A stretch of 64,000 bases of DNA from Psychroserpens luteolus (GTDB taxonomy: Bacteria; Bacteroidota; Bacteroidia; Flavobacteriales; Flavobacteriaceae): the NCBI RefSeq assembly GCF_021032705.1, contig NZ_JAHVXI010000006.1, forward strand, positions 62,001-126,000, given 5' to 3'. The notes beneath the pieces were generated by a model. It was given only the letters and a program-made list of their open reading frames with translations, was not told the DNA's origin and made no database searches. A program made the position numbers and the translations under genes. How positions within the stretch are numbered: the stretch's first letter is position 1; each line of letters begins with the position of its first letter. Positions 15,838 to 25,585 of the stretch are shown here, piece after piece.

Positions 15838-16515
15838 TTGCAACGCAAAATAATTACTACAGCAGATGGCTCTACAACCATTCAAATAGAAGATTGGAAT
15901 GAGCAATACCATTCTGTTCATGGTGCCATACAAGAAGCAAATCATGTCTATATAGAACAAGGTTTGCTTTTTTTCTATTCGGAAAATGAACCTATATCAA
16001 CTAAGGATATCTCCATTTTAGAAATTGGCTTTGGGACTGGTCTTAATGCATTATTAACTTTTTTGAAAGGTAAAGAATTGAACCAGCATATTAATTATGT
16101 TGGTGTTGAGGCCTATCCGATAGGTTCAGAAGAACTGAAGCAGCTCAATTATGTTTCAGAATTGCGTATAGATGACAATAACTTCGATGCGCTCCACCTG
16201 TGTTCTTGGGAAAGTGAACATCAAATTTCAGAATTATTTAAGCTCACCAAACATCAAAAAATGTTTAAAGATATTTCCGAGGAGAATACCTATGATATTA
16301 TCTTTTTTGATGCCTTTGGTGCTCGCGTACAACCCGAGCTTTGGACAGAATCTATATTCAAAATCATGTATAAGGCTCTAAAACCAAATGGTGTTTTGAC
16401 GACCTATGCTTCTATAGGTCATGTACGTCGTACTATGCAATCTTTAGGTTTTGAAGTAGAACGACTTCAAGGGCCTCCAGGTAAACGACACATGATTCGA
16501 GCAGTAAAACGTTAA
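15838..16515 (+). CDS. mnmD: tRNA (mnm5s2U34) methyltransferase MnmD-like
   Basis: A 225-residue SAM-dependent methyltransferase matching the stand-alone MnmD family, the methyltransferase half of E. coli MnmC. It has 'TTADGSTTIQIEDWNEQYHS' and 'HGAIQEANHVYI' near the start, the SAM-binding 'ILEIGFGTGLNALL', then 'YDIIFFDAFGARVQPELW' and the C-terminal 'RLQGPPGKRHMIRA'. It completes the wobble uridine modification of certain tRNAs. The start codon is TTG, supported by the family's 'K.IITTADGS' N terminus and by the preceding stop at 15831. Confidence 0.9.
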   Translation: MQRKIITTADGSTTIQIEDWNEQYHSVHGAIQEANHVYIEQGLLFFYSENEPISTKDISILEIGFGTGLNALLTFLKGKELNQHINYVGVEAYPIGSEELKQLNYVSELRIDDNNFDALHLCSWESEHQISELFKLTKHQKMFKDISEENTYDIIFFDAFGARVQPELWTESIFKIMYKALKPNGVLTTYASIGHVRRTMQSLGFEVERLQGPPGKRHMIRAVKR

Positions 16516-16554
16516 ACCCTTATTAAAACACTCTAGCTTGGGTTGTGATTTCAG

Positions 16555-16562
16555 TAAATTTG
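16555..16562 (+). promoter_or_regulatory. -7 box of the TIGR01777 gene (16570)
   Basis: TAAATTTG matches TAnnTTTG and ends 7 bases before the ATG, so this gene may have its own promoter and a very short leader. Confidence 0.5.
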
Positions 16563-16569
16563 TAGTGCT

Positions 16570-17478
16570 ATGCGAAAGATATTAATTACAGGTGCTACAG
16601 GTTTAATTGGTCAAGAAATTGTCAAAGTATGTCATGACCAGAATTTTGATGTACACTATTTAACCACATCAAAAAAGAAACTTAGTACTCAAGAGAATTA
16701 TAAAGGGTTTTATTGGAATCCTAGCAACAATGAAATTGATGAACGTTGCTTTGAAGGCGTAGAAGCTATCATTAATTTAGTTGGTGCTGCGATTTCAAAA
16801 CGTTGGACTGATAGCTACAAAAAAGAAATCATCTCAAGCAGAACTCAAACTGCACGATTACTTAAAACAACTATTGATGCTCATGGTTTTCCTATTAAAC
16901 ACATAGTATCTGCAAGTGCAATTGGGATTTACCCAGACTCTTTAATCAATTATTATGAGGAAGATGAAAAGGAAAAATCGAGCTCATTTTTAGGCGAAGT
17001 CGTAGACCAGTGGGAAGCAGCAGTTGACGAGTTTTCATCCTTAAATATGAAAGTGACAAAGATTAGAATAGGTTTGGTGCTTTCTAAAAAAGGAGGAGCC
17101 TTGCCAGAAATTGCAAAACCAGTTCGTTTTGGAGCAGGTGCAGCTTTTGGTAATGGCGAACAATGGCAGTCATGGATTCATTTAGAGGATTTGGCAAGAT
17201 TATTTGTGTTTACTGTAACTAATAATTTAGAAGGTGTCTACAATGGTGTTTCACCAAACCCTGTATCAAACACAGAATTGACTAAAGCCGTTGCTAAGGT
17301 TTTACATAAACCCTTAGTGTTACCAAATATTCCAAAGTTTGCTATGAAATTGGTCTTAGGCGAAATGCATATATTATTATTTGAAAGTCAGCGTGTAAGT
17401 GCCTCTAAAATTGAAGATGCTGGTTTCTTATTTGAGTATCACCATCTCGAACCAGCCCTTTTGGAAATCTTTAGTTGA
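16570..17478 (+). CDS. TIGR01777 family NAD(P)-dependent epimerase/oxidoreductase (copy 1)
   Basis: A 302-residue extended short-chain dehydrogenase-type protein. The N terminus has the nucleotide-binding 'ILITGATGLIGQEIVK'. The middle has 'AIINLVGAAISKRWTDSYKK' and 'SASAIGIYPD', and the C-terminal DUF1731-like part runs to the end. This is the YfcH/SulA-like family, whose substrate is unknown. A paralogue lies at 48309-49208 in this window; the two differ clearly, so they are not a recent duplication. Confidence 0.88.
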   Translation: MRKILITGATGLIGQEIVKVCHDQNFDVHYLTTSKKKLSTQENYKGFYWNPSNNEIDERCFEGVEAIINLVGAAISKRWTDSYKKEIISSRTQTARLLKTTIDAHGFPIKHIVSASAIGIYPDSLINYYEEDEKEKSSSFLGEVVDQWEAAVDEFSSLNMKVTKIRIGLVLSKKGGALPEIAKPVRFGAGAAFGNGEQWQSWIHLEDLARLFVFTVTNNLEGVYNGVSPNPVSNTELTKAVAKVLHKPLVLPNIPKFAMKLVLGEMHILLFESQRVSASKIEDAGFLFEYHHLEPALLEIFS

Positions 17479-17606
17479 GCTGTAAAATTCTAAAATTTTC
17501 AAATTTGCATTCGGATTTTAAAGAAGTGAGTTGTTTTATATATAAAATTCATACGTAGCTTTACGTATATTTTTACGAATTCTTATATTTATAAAAAATC
17601 CAACAC

Positions 17607-20600
17607 GTGAACCAAACAATACTCTTTTCACTACTTAGAAATTGCTTAAATTTAGTAGTTCTATTACTATCAATATCCCTTACTGCACAACAGTTTGAAG
17701 AAGCTCAAGTCATTTCAGGCTTAGGAAGCCTAGCCAATAACAATGGTGTAGCAGTTGCCGATTATGATAATGATCTCGATCTTGATATCTATGTCGTAAC
17801 CTTGACCAAAGATATTTTGGGTGATGAGACCACGATAAGCAAATTATTTAGGAATAATAATGACGGTACATTTACGGATGTGACTGGTCAAGCAGGTTTG
17901 AGTAATTTACTATCCTTTGATGAAGATGTTGAGGAGTTTTTTGGTCTAAAGGGATTTAAACATGGTGCCTCATGGGGTGATTATAATAATGATGGATATC
18001 CTGATTTATTGTTAACGCATTCTGAACGACTACAACTAATCATTAATCAAGAAGGAGACTTTACCGACGTGACTGAAGGTGCAGGACTTGAGGCTTTTAG
18101 CGATTGTAGGCATACTGGAGCAACCTGGTTTGATTATGATAACGATGGTTTTTTAGACATTTACGTAAACGATTGGGATGCTTGTGGTACGAATTCTTTA
18201 TATCGTAATAATGGAAACGGGACATTCACTAATGTGACTGTCGCAACAAATATGGAAGATAATGGAGTATATGCTAGCTATACTGCAGTGCCTTTTGATA
18301 TTGATAAAGATGGTTGGATGGACTTATATGTTACCAACGATTTTAATGAACCTAATAGTTTGTTTATGAATCAAAACGGGACATCGTTTGTTGAAGATGC
18401 TGAAAGTTATGGCGTAAATAACATGATTGATGACATGGGTGTTACATTTGGGGATTTTAACCTCGATGGCGCATTTGATATTTTTATTACTGGAATAGAT
18501 GAAAACACCTTACTAGAAAATGACGGTTCAAATAATTTCACAGATGTTACTACCGCTAATAATATAACAGGTACTGGTTGGGCTTGGGGAACTCGTTTTG
18601 CAGACTTTGACTTAGATGGTGATGAAGACCTTGTTATTGTTAATGGCTATGAGTTCGAAGATCGTACAACAGAGGTTAATGTATATTATATGAATTTGGC
18701 ATCAGAAGGTATTTCTGGTTTTGAAGATGCTTCTGATAATGTCAACTTTAACGCAGCCACTGTTAGTGTCGAAGCTGTTGATTTTGATTATGATAACGAT
18801 GGCGATCTGGATATCTATGTCACCAACGCTGACCAACAGTCCATACTATATGAGAATAAACTATTAAACTTTGATGAAGAAAATACCTTGCATTGGTTTA
18901 AGGTTATGTTGCAAGGAACGGTTTCTAATCGTGATGCTATAGGAACAACATTAAAGCTCACGACAAGTTCAGGTATTTATAGTAGATATTATACTGGAGT
19001 TGGTTTTTTATCACAAAGTTTACAAGCGGTTCATTTTGGCTTGGCAGATGAAACTGAGATTTTGGAACTTGAAATTAAATGGCCTTCTGGTCTCGAGGAA
19101 ACCTTTCAAAACCTTAATGCCGATACAACAGTTCGGGTTATAGAAGGACAAGGCTTAACTGTATTAGATATCCAACCAAGTGAAAAAATTTATGGATGTA
19201 CAGATCCATTCTCTTGTAACTATAATCCAGATGCCACGTTAGATAACGGTACATGTGCGTATTTGAATGCGAATACAATTTCAGGAAATACAACATCAGG
19301 TTATTTGTCTGAAGAGCAATATACGTATCCAATTGCTCCAGGGTCAACAGCTAATTGGACTGTTATAGGTGGTGAAATCATTGATGGACAAAATACAGAT
19401 ACAGTTACTGTAAAATGGCATTTAAATGAAACAGGAACGCTGAGTGTACGAGAGAATGATGGAAATTGCTCAAGTGAAGAACAACAAATTGTTGTGACCT
19501 TAAATGCTAGCAATCTTCCTGAAGATGTATCTATTGCACGATTATGGAATGAAGTATTATTGGAAGCTATTAGAAATGATTTTGCTCGACCAACGATTCA
19601 TGCGCGTAATTTATTTCACTCCAGTGTTGCCATGTATGATATTTGGGCTATTTACGATGAGGAAGCGCGACCTTATCTTATAGGTAATACGGTTAATAAT
19701 TTTACTACTGAATTACTTGAATTTACACCTTTAGAATCCATAGAAGACTCACAAAAAAAAGCGATTAGTTATGCCATGTATCGCTTATTGTCATACCGAT
19801 TTCAAAATGCTCCAAATCCTTCCGAATTGCAAAACTTATTTGATCGTATTATGGAACAGTTGGGTTATGAAACGACCTTTACTGTGTCAACACTTTACCA
19901 ATTTGGAAATGCTGCCGCTTTAGGTAATTATGTTGCTGAGACCATTATAAACTACGGAAATGGTGATGGCTCGAGAGAATTGAACTTTTTTAATAATCAA
20001 TATTATTTTTCTATAAATCAACCGTTAGCTCCAAATGTTCCAACAACTGAGTTGATGTTTGATCCAAATAGATGGCAACCTCTAAGTTTGAACACGTTTA
20101 TTGATCAAAGTGGAAATCTCATCGAAGGCTCTACTGTGGAGTTTTTAAGTCCCGAATGGGGAAATGTATATCCATTTGCTATGTCTGAAGATGATAGTAA
20201 TGTATACGAACGTGAAGGGGATTCATATAAAGTCTATAATGATCCAAGTGATCCTCCTTATCTAAATTTAACAGCTACAGGACCTAGTAGTGATGCTTAT
20301 AAATTAGGATTTTCAATGGTGTCAATTTGGGGCTCTCATCTTGATCCTAACGACGGTGTTCTTTGGGATATTTCTCCTGGTGCCATAGGAAATACTGATA
20401 TTTCTACGTTTCCAACTAACTATGCCGATTATCCCGATTTCTATAATATTGTAGAAGGAGGCGACATTGGAGAAGGTCATTCTATTAACCCAGTTACTGG
20501 ACAACCCTATGAGTCACAACTAGTTCCAAGAGGGGATTATGCTAGAGTATTAGCCGAGTTTTGGGCCGATGGTCCTGATTCTGAAACGCCTCCAGGGCAT

Positions 20601-21644
20601 TGGTTTACCATTTTAAATTATGTGAATGAACATCCTCTTTTAGAGAAAAAATTTGAAGGTGAAGGCGACGTACTAAATGATTTAGAATGGGACGTTAAAG
20701 CGTATTTTATTTTAGGAGGAGCGATGCACGACGCTGCAATTTCGGCTTGGAGTATCAAAGGTTGGTATGACTATGTGAGACCAATTTCAGCGCTTCGAAA
20801 TATGGCATTACTAGGACAAAGTTCAGATCAATCTCAAGATAATTATAACATTGCTGGAATACCATTGCGTCAAGGTTATGTTGAAGTGGTTGGACCTAGC
20901 GATCCGTTGCGAGGTGAAGATAATGAGCATGTTGGTAAAATAAAACTATACTCATGGAAAGGACCAGATTTTATTGATGACGAAGCTACAGATATTGCGG
21001 GAGTTGATTGGATTCTTGCAGAGAATTGGTGGCCATATCAACGACCAACATTTGTAACACCACCTTTTGCTGGTTATGTGTCTGGACACTCTACATATTC
21101 TAGAGCCGCTTCTGAAGTATTAACTAAAATTACTGGAAGCCCATTTTTTCCTGGAGGTTTAGGAGAATTTACTGCAAGGCAAAATGACTTTTTAGTGTTT
21201 GAACAAGGCCCTTCCGTAGATATAAAGCTACAATGGGCAACCTATAGAGATGCATCAGACCAAACTAGTTTATCTAGAATTTGGGGAGGCATTCATCCAC
21301 CAGCAGATGATATTCCTGGTCGATTGATTGGTGAAAAAGTGGGTAATGATGCTTTCGATTTTGCAGTACCATACTTTAGTAGTGATGTTATTATTAATGA
21401 ACCTCAGGCAGAACAAATTATATATCCTAATCCAGTGATCGCAAGTGAGTTTTTTATTACCAATACCTCGTTAGATGATGTGATTAGTATATTTGATATA
21501 AGAGGACGACAGGTTAATATTCTTAAAACTGAATTTAATGAATTTGGTAGCGTTACCAGATTAGTAATTCCCGAAGGAACATCGGCTGGATTGTATTTTC
21601 TTAATATAAACGAGGTGTCTAAAATGCTGATTATTAAGGAGTAA
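17607..21644 (+). CDS. T9SS-secreted FG-GAP / ASPIC-UnbV / vanadium haloperoxidase-like fusion protein
   Basis: A 1345-residue secreted protein from a GTG start with a signal peptide to about residue 28 ('LLLSISLTAQQFEEA'). Residues about 45-430 hold FG-GAP/VCBS repeats with many DxDxDGxxD-type calcium sites. Residues about 440-510 form an ASPIC/UnbV domain ending 'IKWPSGLEETFQNL'. Residues 529-545 are a small Cys motif ('GCTDPFSCNYNPDATLDNG'). From about 640 to 1250 there is a vanadium-dependent haloperoxidase-like helical domain with the full vanadate pocket: Lys1051 and Arg1058 in 'KGWYDYVR', Ser1159-Gly-His1161 in 'VSGHST', and Arg1224 and His1230 in 'RIWGGIHPPADD'. The tail (from about 1271, 'IIYPNPV...') is a T9SS type A sorting signal. 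It is probably cell-surface bound and may oxidise halides or act as a phosphatase. Confidence 0.85.
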   Translation: MNQTILFSLLRNCLNLVVLLLSISLTAQQFEEAQVISGLGSLANNNGVAVADYDNDLDLDIYVVTLTKDILGDETTISKLFRNNNDGTFTDVTGQAGLSNLLSFDEDVEEFFGLKGFKHGASWGDYNNDGYPDLLLTHSERLQLIINQEGDFTDVTEGAGLEAFSDCRHTGATWFDYDNDGFLDIYVNDWDACGTNSLYRNNGNGTFTNVTVATNMEDNGVYASYTAVPFDIDKDGWMDLYVTNDFNEPNSLFMNQNGTSFVEDAESYGVNNMIDDMGVTFGDFNLDGAFDIFITGIDENTLLENDGSNNFTDVTTANNITGTGWAWGTRFADFDLDGDEDLVIVNGYEFEDRTTEVNVYYMNLASEGISGFEDASDNVNFNAATVSVEAVDFDYDNDGDLDIYVTNADQQSILYENKLLNFDEENTLHWFKVMLQGTVSNRDAIGTTLKLTTSSGIYSRYYTGVGFLSQSLQAVHFGLADETEILELEIKWPSGLEETFQNLNADTTVRVIEGQGLTVLDIQPSEKIYGCTDPFSCNYNPDATLDNGTCAYLNANTISGNTTSGYLSEEQYTYPIAPGSTANWTVIGGEIIDGQNTDTVTVKWHLNETGTLSVRENDGNCSSEEQQIVVTLNASNLPEDVSIARLWNEVLLEAIRNDFARPTIHARNLFHSSVAMYDIWAIYDEEARPYLIGNTVNNFTTELLEFTPLESIEDSQKKAISYAMYRLLSYRFQNAPNPSELQNLFDRIMEQLGYETTFTVSTLYQFGNAAALGNYVAETIINYGNGDGSRELNFFNNQYYFSINQPLAPNVPTTELMFDPNRWQPLSLNTFIDQSGNLIEGSTVEFLSPEWGNVYPFAMSEDDSNVYEREGDSYKVYNDPSDPPYLNLTATGPSSDAYKLGFSMVSIWGSHLDPNDGVLWDISPGAIGNTDISTFPTNYADYPDFYNIVEGGDIGEGHSINPVTGQPYESQLVPRGDYARVLAEFWADGPDSETPPGHWFTILNYVNEHPLLEKKFEGEGDVLNDLEWDVKAYFILGGAMHDAAISAWSIKGWYDYVRPISALRNMALLGQSSDQSQDNYNIAGIPLRQGYVEVVGPSDPLRGEDNEHVGKIKLYSWKGPDFIDDEATDIAGVDWILAENWWPYQRPTFVTPPFAGYVSGHSTYSRAASEVLTKITGSPFFPGGLGEFTARQNDFLVFEQGPSVDIKLQWATYRDASDQTSLSRIWGGIHPPADDIPGRLIGEKVGNDAFDFAVPYFSSDVIINEPQAEQIIYPNPVIASEFFITNTSLDDVISIFDIRGRQVNILKTEFNEFGSVTRLVIPEGTSAGLYFLNINEVSKMLIIKE

Positions 21645-21651
21645 AAAATTC

Positions 21652-22260
21652 ATGCAAAACACTCTTAAATCGTACATTCCTGAACAGGCTATTCCTAAAA
21701 TTATTGACCTTTTAGATCATGATAACCTCACAGTTAAAATAAAACGTGAACGTAAAACAAGACATGGTGATTATAAACGTTTGCCAAACGGAAAGCATCA
21801 AATTACTGTAAACTCAAATCTGAATGCTTATCGATTTTTAATCACATTAATTCATGAAATTGCACATTTTGAAGCGTATAATAGTTTTGGTAGATTAATT
21901 AAGCCTCACGGAAAGGAATGGAAACATACATTTCAACATTTAATGTTGCCTTTTTTAAACCCTGAGATTTTCCCTTTAGAACTATTACCTTTATTAGCCA
22001 AGCATTTTAAAAACCCTAAAGCAAGTAGCGATACAGATGAAAAGCTAGCCTTTGCATTAAAACAATTTGATGAACCTAACGATAAAACTTATATTTTTGA
22101 AGTACCTTTTGGGAATACTTTTAAATTGTACAATGGAAAAGTATTTAAAAAGGGACATAAGCGTGTAAAACGTTTTGAATGTATTGAGATTAGAACAGGT
22201 AGAGTGTATTTGTTTAATCCCAATGCTGAGGTTGAATTATTAAATGATGTCAATGAATAA
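21652..22260 (+). CDS. SprT-like zinc metalloprotein
   Basis: A 202-residue protein with an N-terminal SprT-like domain. The zinc site is 'LIHEIAHFEAYN' (HExxH), followed by 'PHGKEWKHTFQHLM', which supplies the third ligand. The C-terminal part lacks the four-Cys zinc ribbon of E. coli SprT. SprT/Spartan relatives degrade DNA-protein crosslinks in eukaryotes; the bacterial role is unsettled. It begins 7 bases after the haloperoxidase-like gene, and its end overlaps manC. Confidence 0.85.
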   Translation: MQNTLKSYIPEQAIPKIIDLLDHDNLTVKIKRERKTRHGDYKRLPNGKHQITVNSNLNAYRFLITLIHEIAHFEAYNSFGRLIKPHGKEWKHTFQHLMLPFLNPEIFPLELLPLLAKHFKNPKASSDTDEKLAFALKQFDEPNDKTYIFEVPFGNTFKLYNGKVFKKGHKRVKRFECIEIRTGRVYLFNPNAEVELLNDVNE

Positions 22261-23332
22261 AAATTATTATGCCATATTGATGGCTGGAGGAGTAGGATCG
22301 CGATTTTGGCCTGTGAGTACTCAGGATTTTCCGAAACAATTTCACGATATGTTAGGAACAGGGGATACCTTGATACAAAAAACCTTTAATAGACTTTCAA
22401 AATTAATTCCGAAAGAAAATATATTTATCCTCACAAATGAGCGATATAATGATTTGGTATTTGAACAGTTGCCTGGAGTGACTAAGCGACAAGTGGTTTT
22501 AGAACCTGCAATGCGAAATACAGCACCTTGTATTTTATATGCTGCATTAAAAATTCAAAAAGAAAATGAGAACGCACTTATGATAGTTGCACCAAGTGAT
22601 CATTGGATTGAAGATGAGCAAGCTTTTACTCAAAATGTACAAGAAGCCTTTGATTTCTGTTCACAAAATAATGCGTTGATGACTTTAGGTATAGAACCAA
22701 CATTCCCAAATACAGGTTATGGTTATATAGAATATGATAAAGGGTCTGAAGGTAACATTAAAAAAGTAGATCAGTTTAGAGAAAAACCTGATTATGAAAC
22801 AGCTAAAGAGTTTATTGCACAAGGCAACTTTCTTTGGAATGCAGGAATCTTTATGTGGAGTGTTAAAAGCGTTGTGGAAGCATTTAAAAATAATCAACCT
22901 ACACTGTATCGTCTTTTCGAATCTGGTTATGACGTCTATAATACCCATTTTGAAGATGATTTTGTAAGAGATAATTATGGTAAAGCCGAAAATATTTCGG
23001 TCGATTATGCCATTATGGAACATTCTAAAAATGTGTTTGTTATTCCAGCAACTTTTGATTGGAACGATCTAGGAACTTGGGGAAGCTTGTATGATAAATT
23101 AGATAAGGATACGAGTAAGAATGCCGTAGTTAATGCGAAAACATTAACAGAAGATGCATCAGGTAATATGATTCGTACGAAAGCGGATAAGGTCGTGGTG
23201 GTGGACGGATTGAAAGATTATATCATTGTTGATAAAGACGAAGTTTTGCTTATCTTTCCTAAAACTAAAGAACAAGATATTAAAAAAGTACTTCAAAAGG
23301 TTAAAGATGCATTTGGAGAACATTACGGATAA
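22253..23332 (+). CDS. manC: Mannose-1-phosphate guanylyltransferase
   Basis: A 359-residue nucleotidyltransferase with the family start 'YYAILMAGGVGSRFWPVS', then 'PKQFHDMLGTGDTLIQKT', 'IVAPSDHWI' and 'FREKPDYETAKEFI'. It makes GDP-mannose from GTP and mannose-1-phosphate for surface glycans. It is the pyrophosphorylase-only type, lacking the phosphomannose isomerase domain of long ManC/AlgA. Starts at 22244, 22247 or 22253 are all in frame. I prefer 22253 (MNKNYYA), the usual family N terminus, overlapping the SprT stop by 8 bases. Confidence 0.9.
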   Translation: MNKNYYAILMAGGVGSRFWPVSTQDFPKQFHDMLGTGDTLIQKTFNRLSKLIPKENIFILTNERYNDLVFEQLPGVTKRQVVLEPAMRNTAPCILYAALKIQKENENALMIVAPSDHWIEDEQAFTQNVQEAFDFCSQNNALMTLGIEPTFPNTGYGYIEYDKGSEGNIKKVDQFREKPDYETAKEFIAQGNFLWNAGIFMWSVKSVVEAFKNNQPTLYRLFESGYDVYNTHFEDDFVRDNYGKAENISVDYAIMEHSKNVFVIPATFDWNDLGTWGSLYDKLDKDTSKNAVVNAKTLTEDASGNMIRTKADKVVVVDGLKDYIIVDKDEVLLIFPKTKEQDIKKVLQKVKDAFGEHYG

Positions 23333-23334
23333 TT

Positions 23335-24816
23335 ATGAGTGACGAAAATAAATTTAATTTTTCCGAAGAGGAATCTAAAATTAATAAGGAGCAAGCTGTA
23401 GAAGAATCAAAAGAAGCGGTTAGAAAAGATGCCGAAGGTCTTTGGCAAAGTATCAAGCGGTTTTTAAATGAACTATTAGATTTTAGAGACGATACCGATA
23501 GAGATACAACTATTGAAGCCATCAAAAATGATATTCCTTTTAAAGGAGCAACGGCATGGATTTTAGTATGTTCAATAGTGGTTGCTTCAGTTGGTCTTAA
23601 TGCAGATTCAACAGCTGTGGTTATCGGAGCCATGTTAATTTCTCCGCTTATGGGACCTATTCTAGGTGTTGGGTTTTCTATTGCGGTAAACGATATTGAT
23701 ACTTTAAAAAAATCCCTTATAAACTTAGCAACAATGATTGTGTTGAGTTTACTAACAGCGTATTTGTTTTTTAAGTTTTTTCCAACGGCAGATATTATGA
23801 CCAATGAGTTATCTGGTCGTACAAAACCTGATGTAAGAGATGTACTAATAGCCTTTTTTGGTGGAGCAGCCTTAATTATTGCGCGAACCAAAAAAGGAAC
23901 CATAGCTTCAGTAATCTTTGGAGTTGCGATTGCTACTGCCTTAATGCCACCTTTGTGTACCGCAGGTTATGGTTTAGCGCATGACTGGGGAATTTTTGTT
24001 GGAGCAATGTATTTATTTACTATTAATACTATATTTATTGCTTTGGCAACATTTATTGTATTGAAAGTGCTACGTTTTCCTATGCTCAAGTATGCTAATT
24101 CTAAAAAACGTAAACGTATTGCACAATTAGCGTCCTTAGTAGCAGTATTAGTTATGGCACCAGCCATTTGGACTTTTGTTAATTTTATAAGACAAACTGG
24201 TTTTGAGAGTGATTACAAAAAGTTTTTAAAAGAAGAAATTACATCTAATAATGAACTTTGGTTACAAAACCAAGATAGGATGCCTGTATGGGAAGACAAG
24301 GAAATCACGCTCTATTTCAATGGTGAAGTTTCTGATCAAATTATTAGAAACTTGGAAAATAAAATAAAGAACTATGATAAGATAAAAGACTTTAAATTAA
24401 TCATAGAGGGTAATGAGAATAGAAGTTTTGATAAAATCGTAGATGCCTATGATAGAGCTATTGATGAGCTTGATGAAAAGAAAATTATTATTAAAGGTCT
24501 TAATGAGAAAATTAAGAGTTTAGAAGAGAGTGTTACCAATTTAAATAAACAAATTGAGTCAAAGAATACGCAAACAGCTATTTCATTTACAGATTTAACT
24601 CGTGATGCAAAAGTGCGTTTCAATGATTTAGAATATTTTGGTTATTCTGAAATGTTAGAATCCAAAGATTTCATCAATATTGATACCGTTACTATGGCAA
24701 ATGTAAGATGGAAAGTGTCACTGACCGATAGCTTGGTGGTCGTTCAAGAAAAAGCATTGCAAGAATGGTTACAAAAAGAGTTAAAGGCAGATACAGTTGT
24801 GATTAGAAGGAATTAA
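23335..24816 (+). CDS. DUF389 family membrane protein
   Basis: A 493-residue protein. An acidic cytoplasmic N terminus is followed by the DUF389 membrane domain (about residues 60-290), with the signature stretches 'STAVVIGAMLISPLMGPILG' and 'GTIASVIFGVAIATALMPPL'. The C-terminal 200 residues are soluble, with a coiled coil ('EKIKSLEESVTNLNKQIES') and a final OmpA-like alpha/beta segment. The function of DUF389 proteins is unknown; their repeat structure suggests a transporter or channel. It follows manC by 2 bases and is the last gene of that unit. Confidence 0.87.
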   Translation: MSDENKFNFSEEESKINKEQAVEESKEAVRKDAEGLWQSIKRFLNELLDFRDDTDRDTTIEAIKNDIPFKGATAWILVCSIVVASVGLNADSTAVVIGAMLISPLMGPILGVGFSIAVNDIDTLKKSLINLATMIVLSLLTAYLFFKFFPTADIMTNELSGRTKPDVRDVLIAFFGGAALIIARTKKGTIASVIFGVAIATALMPPLCTAGYGLAHDWGIFVGAMYLFTINTIFIALATFIVLKVLRFPMLKYANSKKRKRIAQLASLVAVLVMAPAIWTFVNFIRQTGFESDYKKFLKEEITSNNELWLQNQDRMPVWEDKEITLYFNGEVSDQIIRNLENKIKNYDKIKDFKLIIEGNENRSFDKIVDAYDRAIDELDEKKIIIKGLNEKIKSLEESVTNLNKQIESKNTQTAISFTDLTRDAKVRFNDLEYFGYSEMLESKDFINIDTVTMANVRWKVSLTDSLVVVQEKALQEWLQKELKADTVVIRRN

Positions 24817-24817
24817 C

Positions 24818-25585
24818 TTATTCGTTTTCGTCTAGGTACATACGACGAACTTTTTTAAATAAGTTAGATGAGTATACAAAATCTGTAACAACTTCATTAT
24901 CGGTTTTAAAAATGGTTTCTTTTGAGCCTTCCCAAGCTTTTAGTCCGTCTTTTAAGAATACAATCTTTTCACCTATCTCCATTACAGAGTTCATATCATG
25001 CGAGTTAATTACTGTTGTGATATTATATTCATCGGTAATTTCTTGAATCAGATTATCAATTACTATAGCGGTTTTTGGATCGAGACCTGAGTTGGGCTCA
25101 TCACAAAACAAATACATTGGGTTATTCACAATAGCTCTAGCGATGGCAACACGTTTTTGCATTCCACCTGAAGCTTCACTAGGCATTTTATGATGTGCGC
25201 CTTCAAGGTTCACACGTTTAAGTACAAAATCTGCGCGATCTTCCATTTCGCTTTTACTTTGTTTGGTAAACATACGTAACGGAAACATGACATTCTCTTG
25301 AATGGTCATCGAATCAAAAAGAGCACTGCCTTGAAACACCATTCCCATTTTGGCTCTAAGGTCACGTCTTTCATCATCAGAAAGGTCAGCGTATATTTTT
25401 CCATCGTACACAATGCTTCCTTGTTCAGGAGAAAATAATCCCAATAGACATTTTAAAAACACCGTTTTTCCAGAACCACTTTGTCCGATTACTAGACTCG
25501 TTTTCCCTTTTTCAAAAGTAGCAGATATACCTTTTAAAATATGAGCATCTCCAAATGATTTATGTATGTCTTTAACTTCTATCAT
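24818..25585 (-). CDS. MlaF-like ABC transporter ATP-binding protein
   Basis: A 255-residue ABC ATPase with Walker A 'IGQSGSGKTVFLK', signature 'ASGGMQKRVAIARA' and Walker B 'YLFCDEPNSGLDP'. The C-loop 'SGGM' and the partner MlaE-type permease, which overlaps by one base, place it with the phospholipid (Mla/Mce) ABC systems that trade lipids between inner and outer membranes. The MCE-domain substrate-binding protein is not in this window. The Mla assignment rests on motif and neighbour, not on lipid-transport evidence. Confidence 0.9.
   Translation of the reverse strand: MIEVKDIHKSFGDAHILKGISATFEKGKTSLVIGQSGSGKTVFLKCLLGLFSPEQGSIVYDGKIYADLSDDERRDLRAKMGMVFQGSALFDSMTIQENVMFPLRMFTKQSKSEMEDRADFVLKRVNLEGAHHKMPSEASGGMQKRVAIARAIVNNPMYLFCDEPNSGLDPKTAIVIDNLIQEITDEYNITTVINSHDMNSVMEIGEKIVFLKDGLKAWEGSKETIFKTDNEVVTDFVYSSNLFKKVRRMYLDENE

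Noticed and set aside
23301-23903. 200-codon minus-strand frame over the DUF389 gene
   Set aside because: It lies opposite a clear membrane-protein gene with an intact family signature; the long opposite frame is a by-product of codon use.
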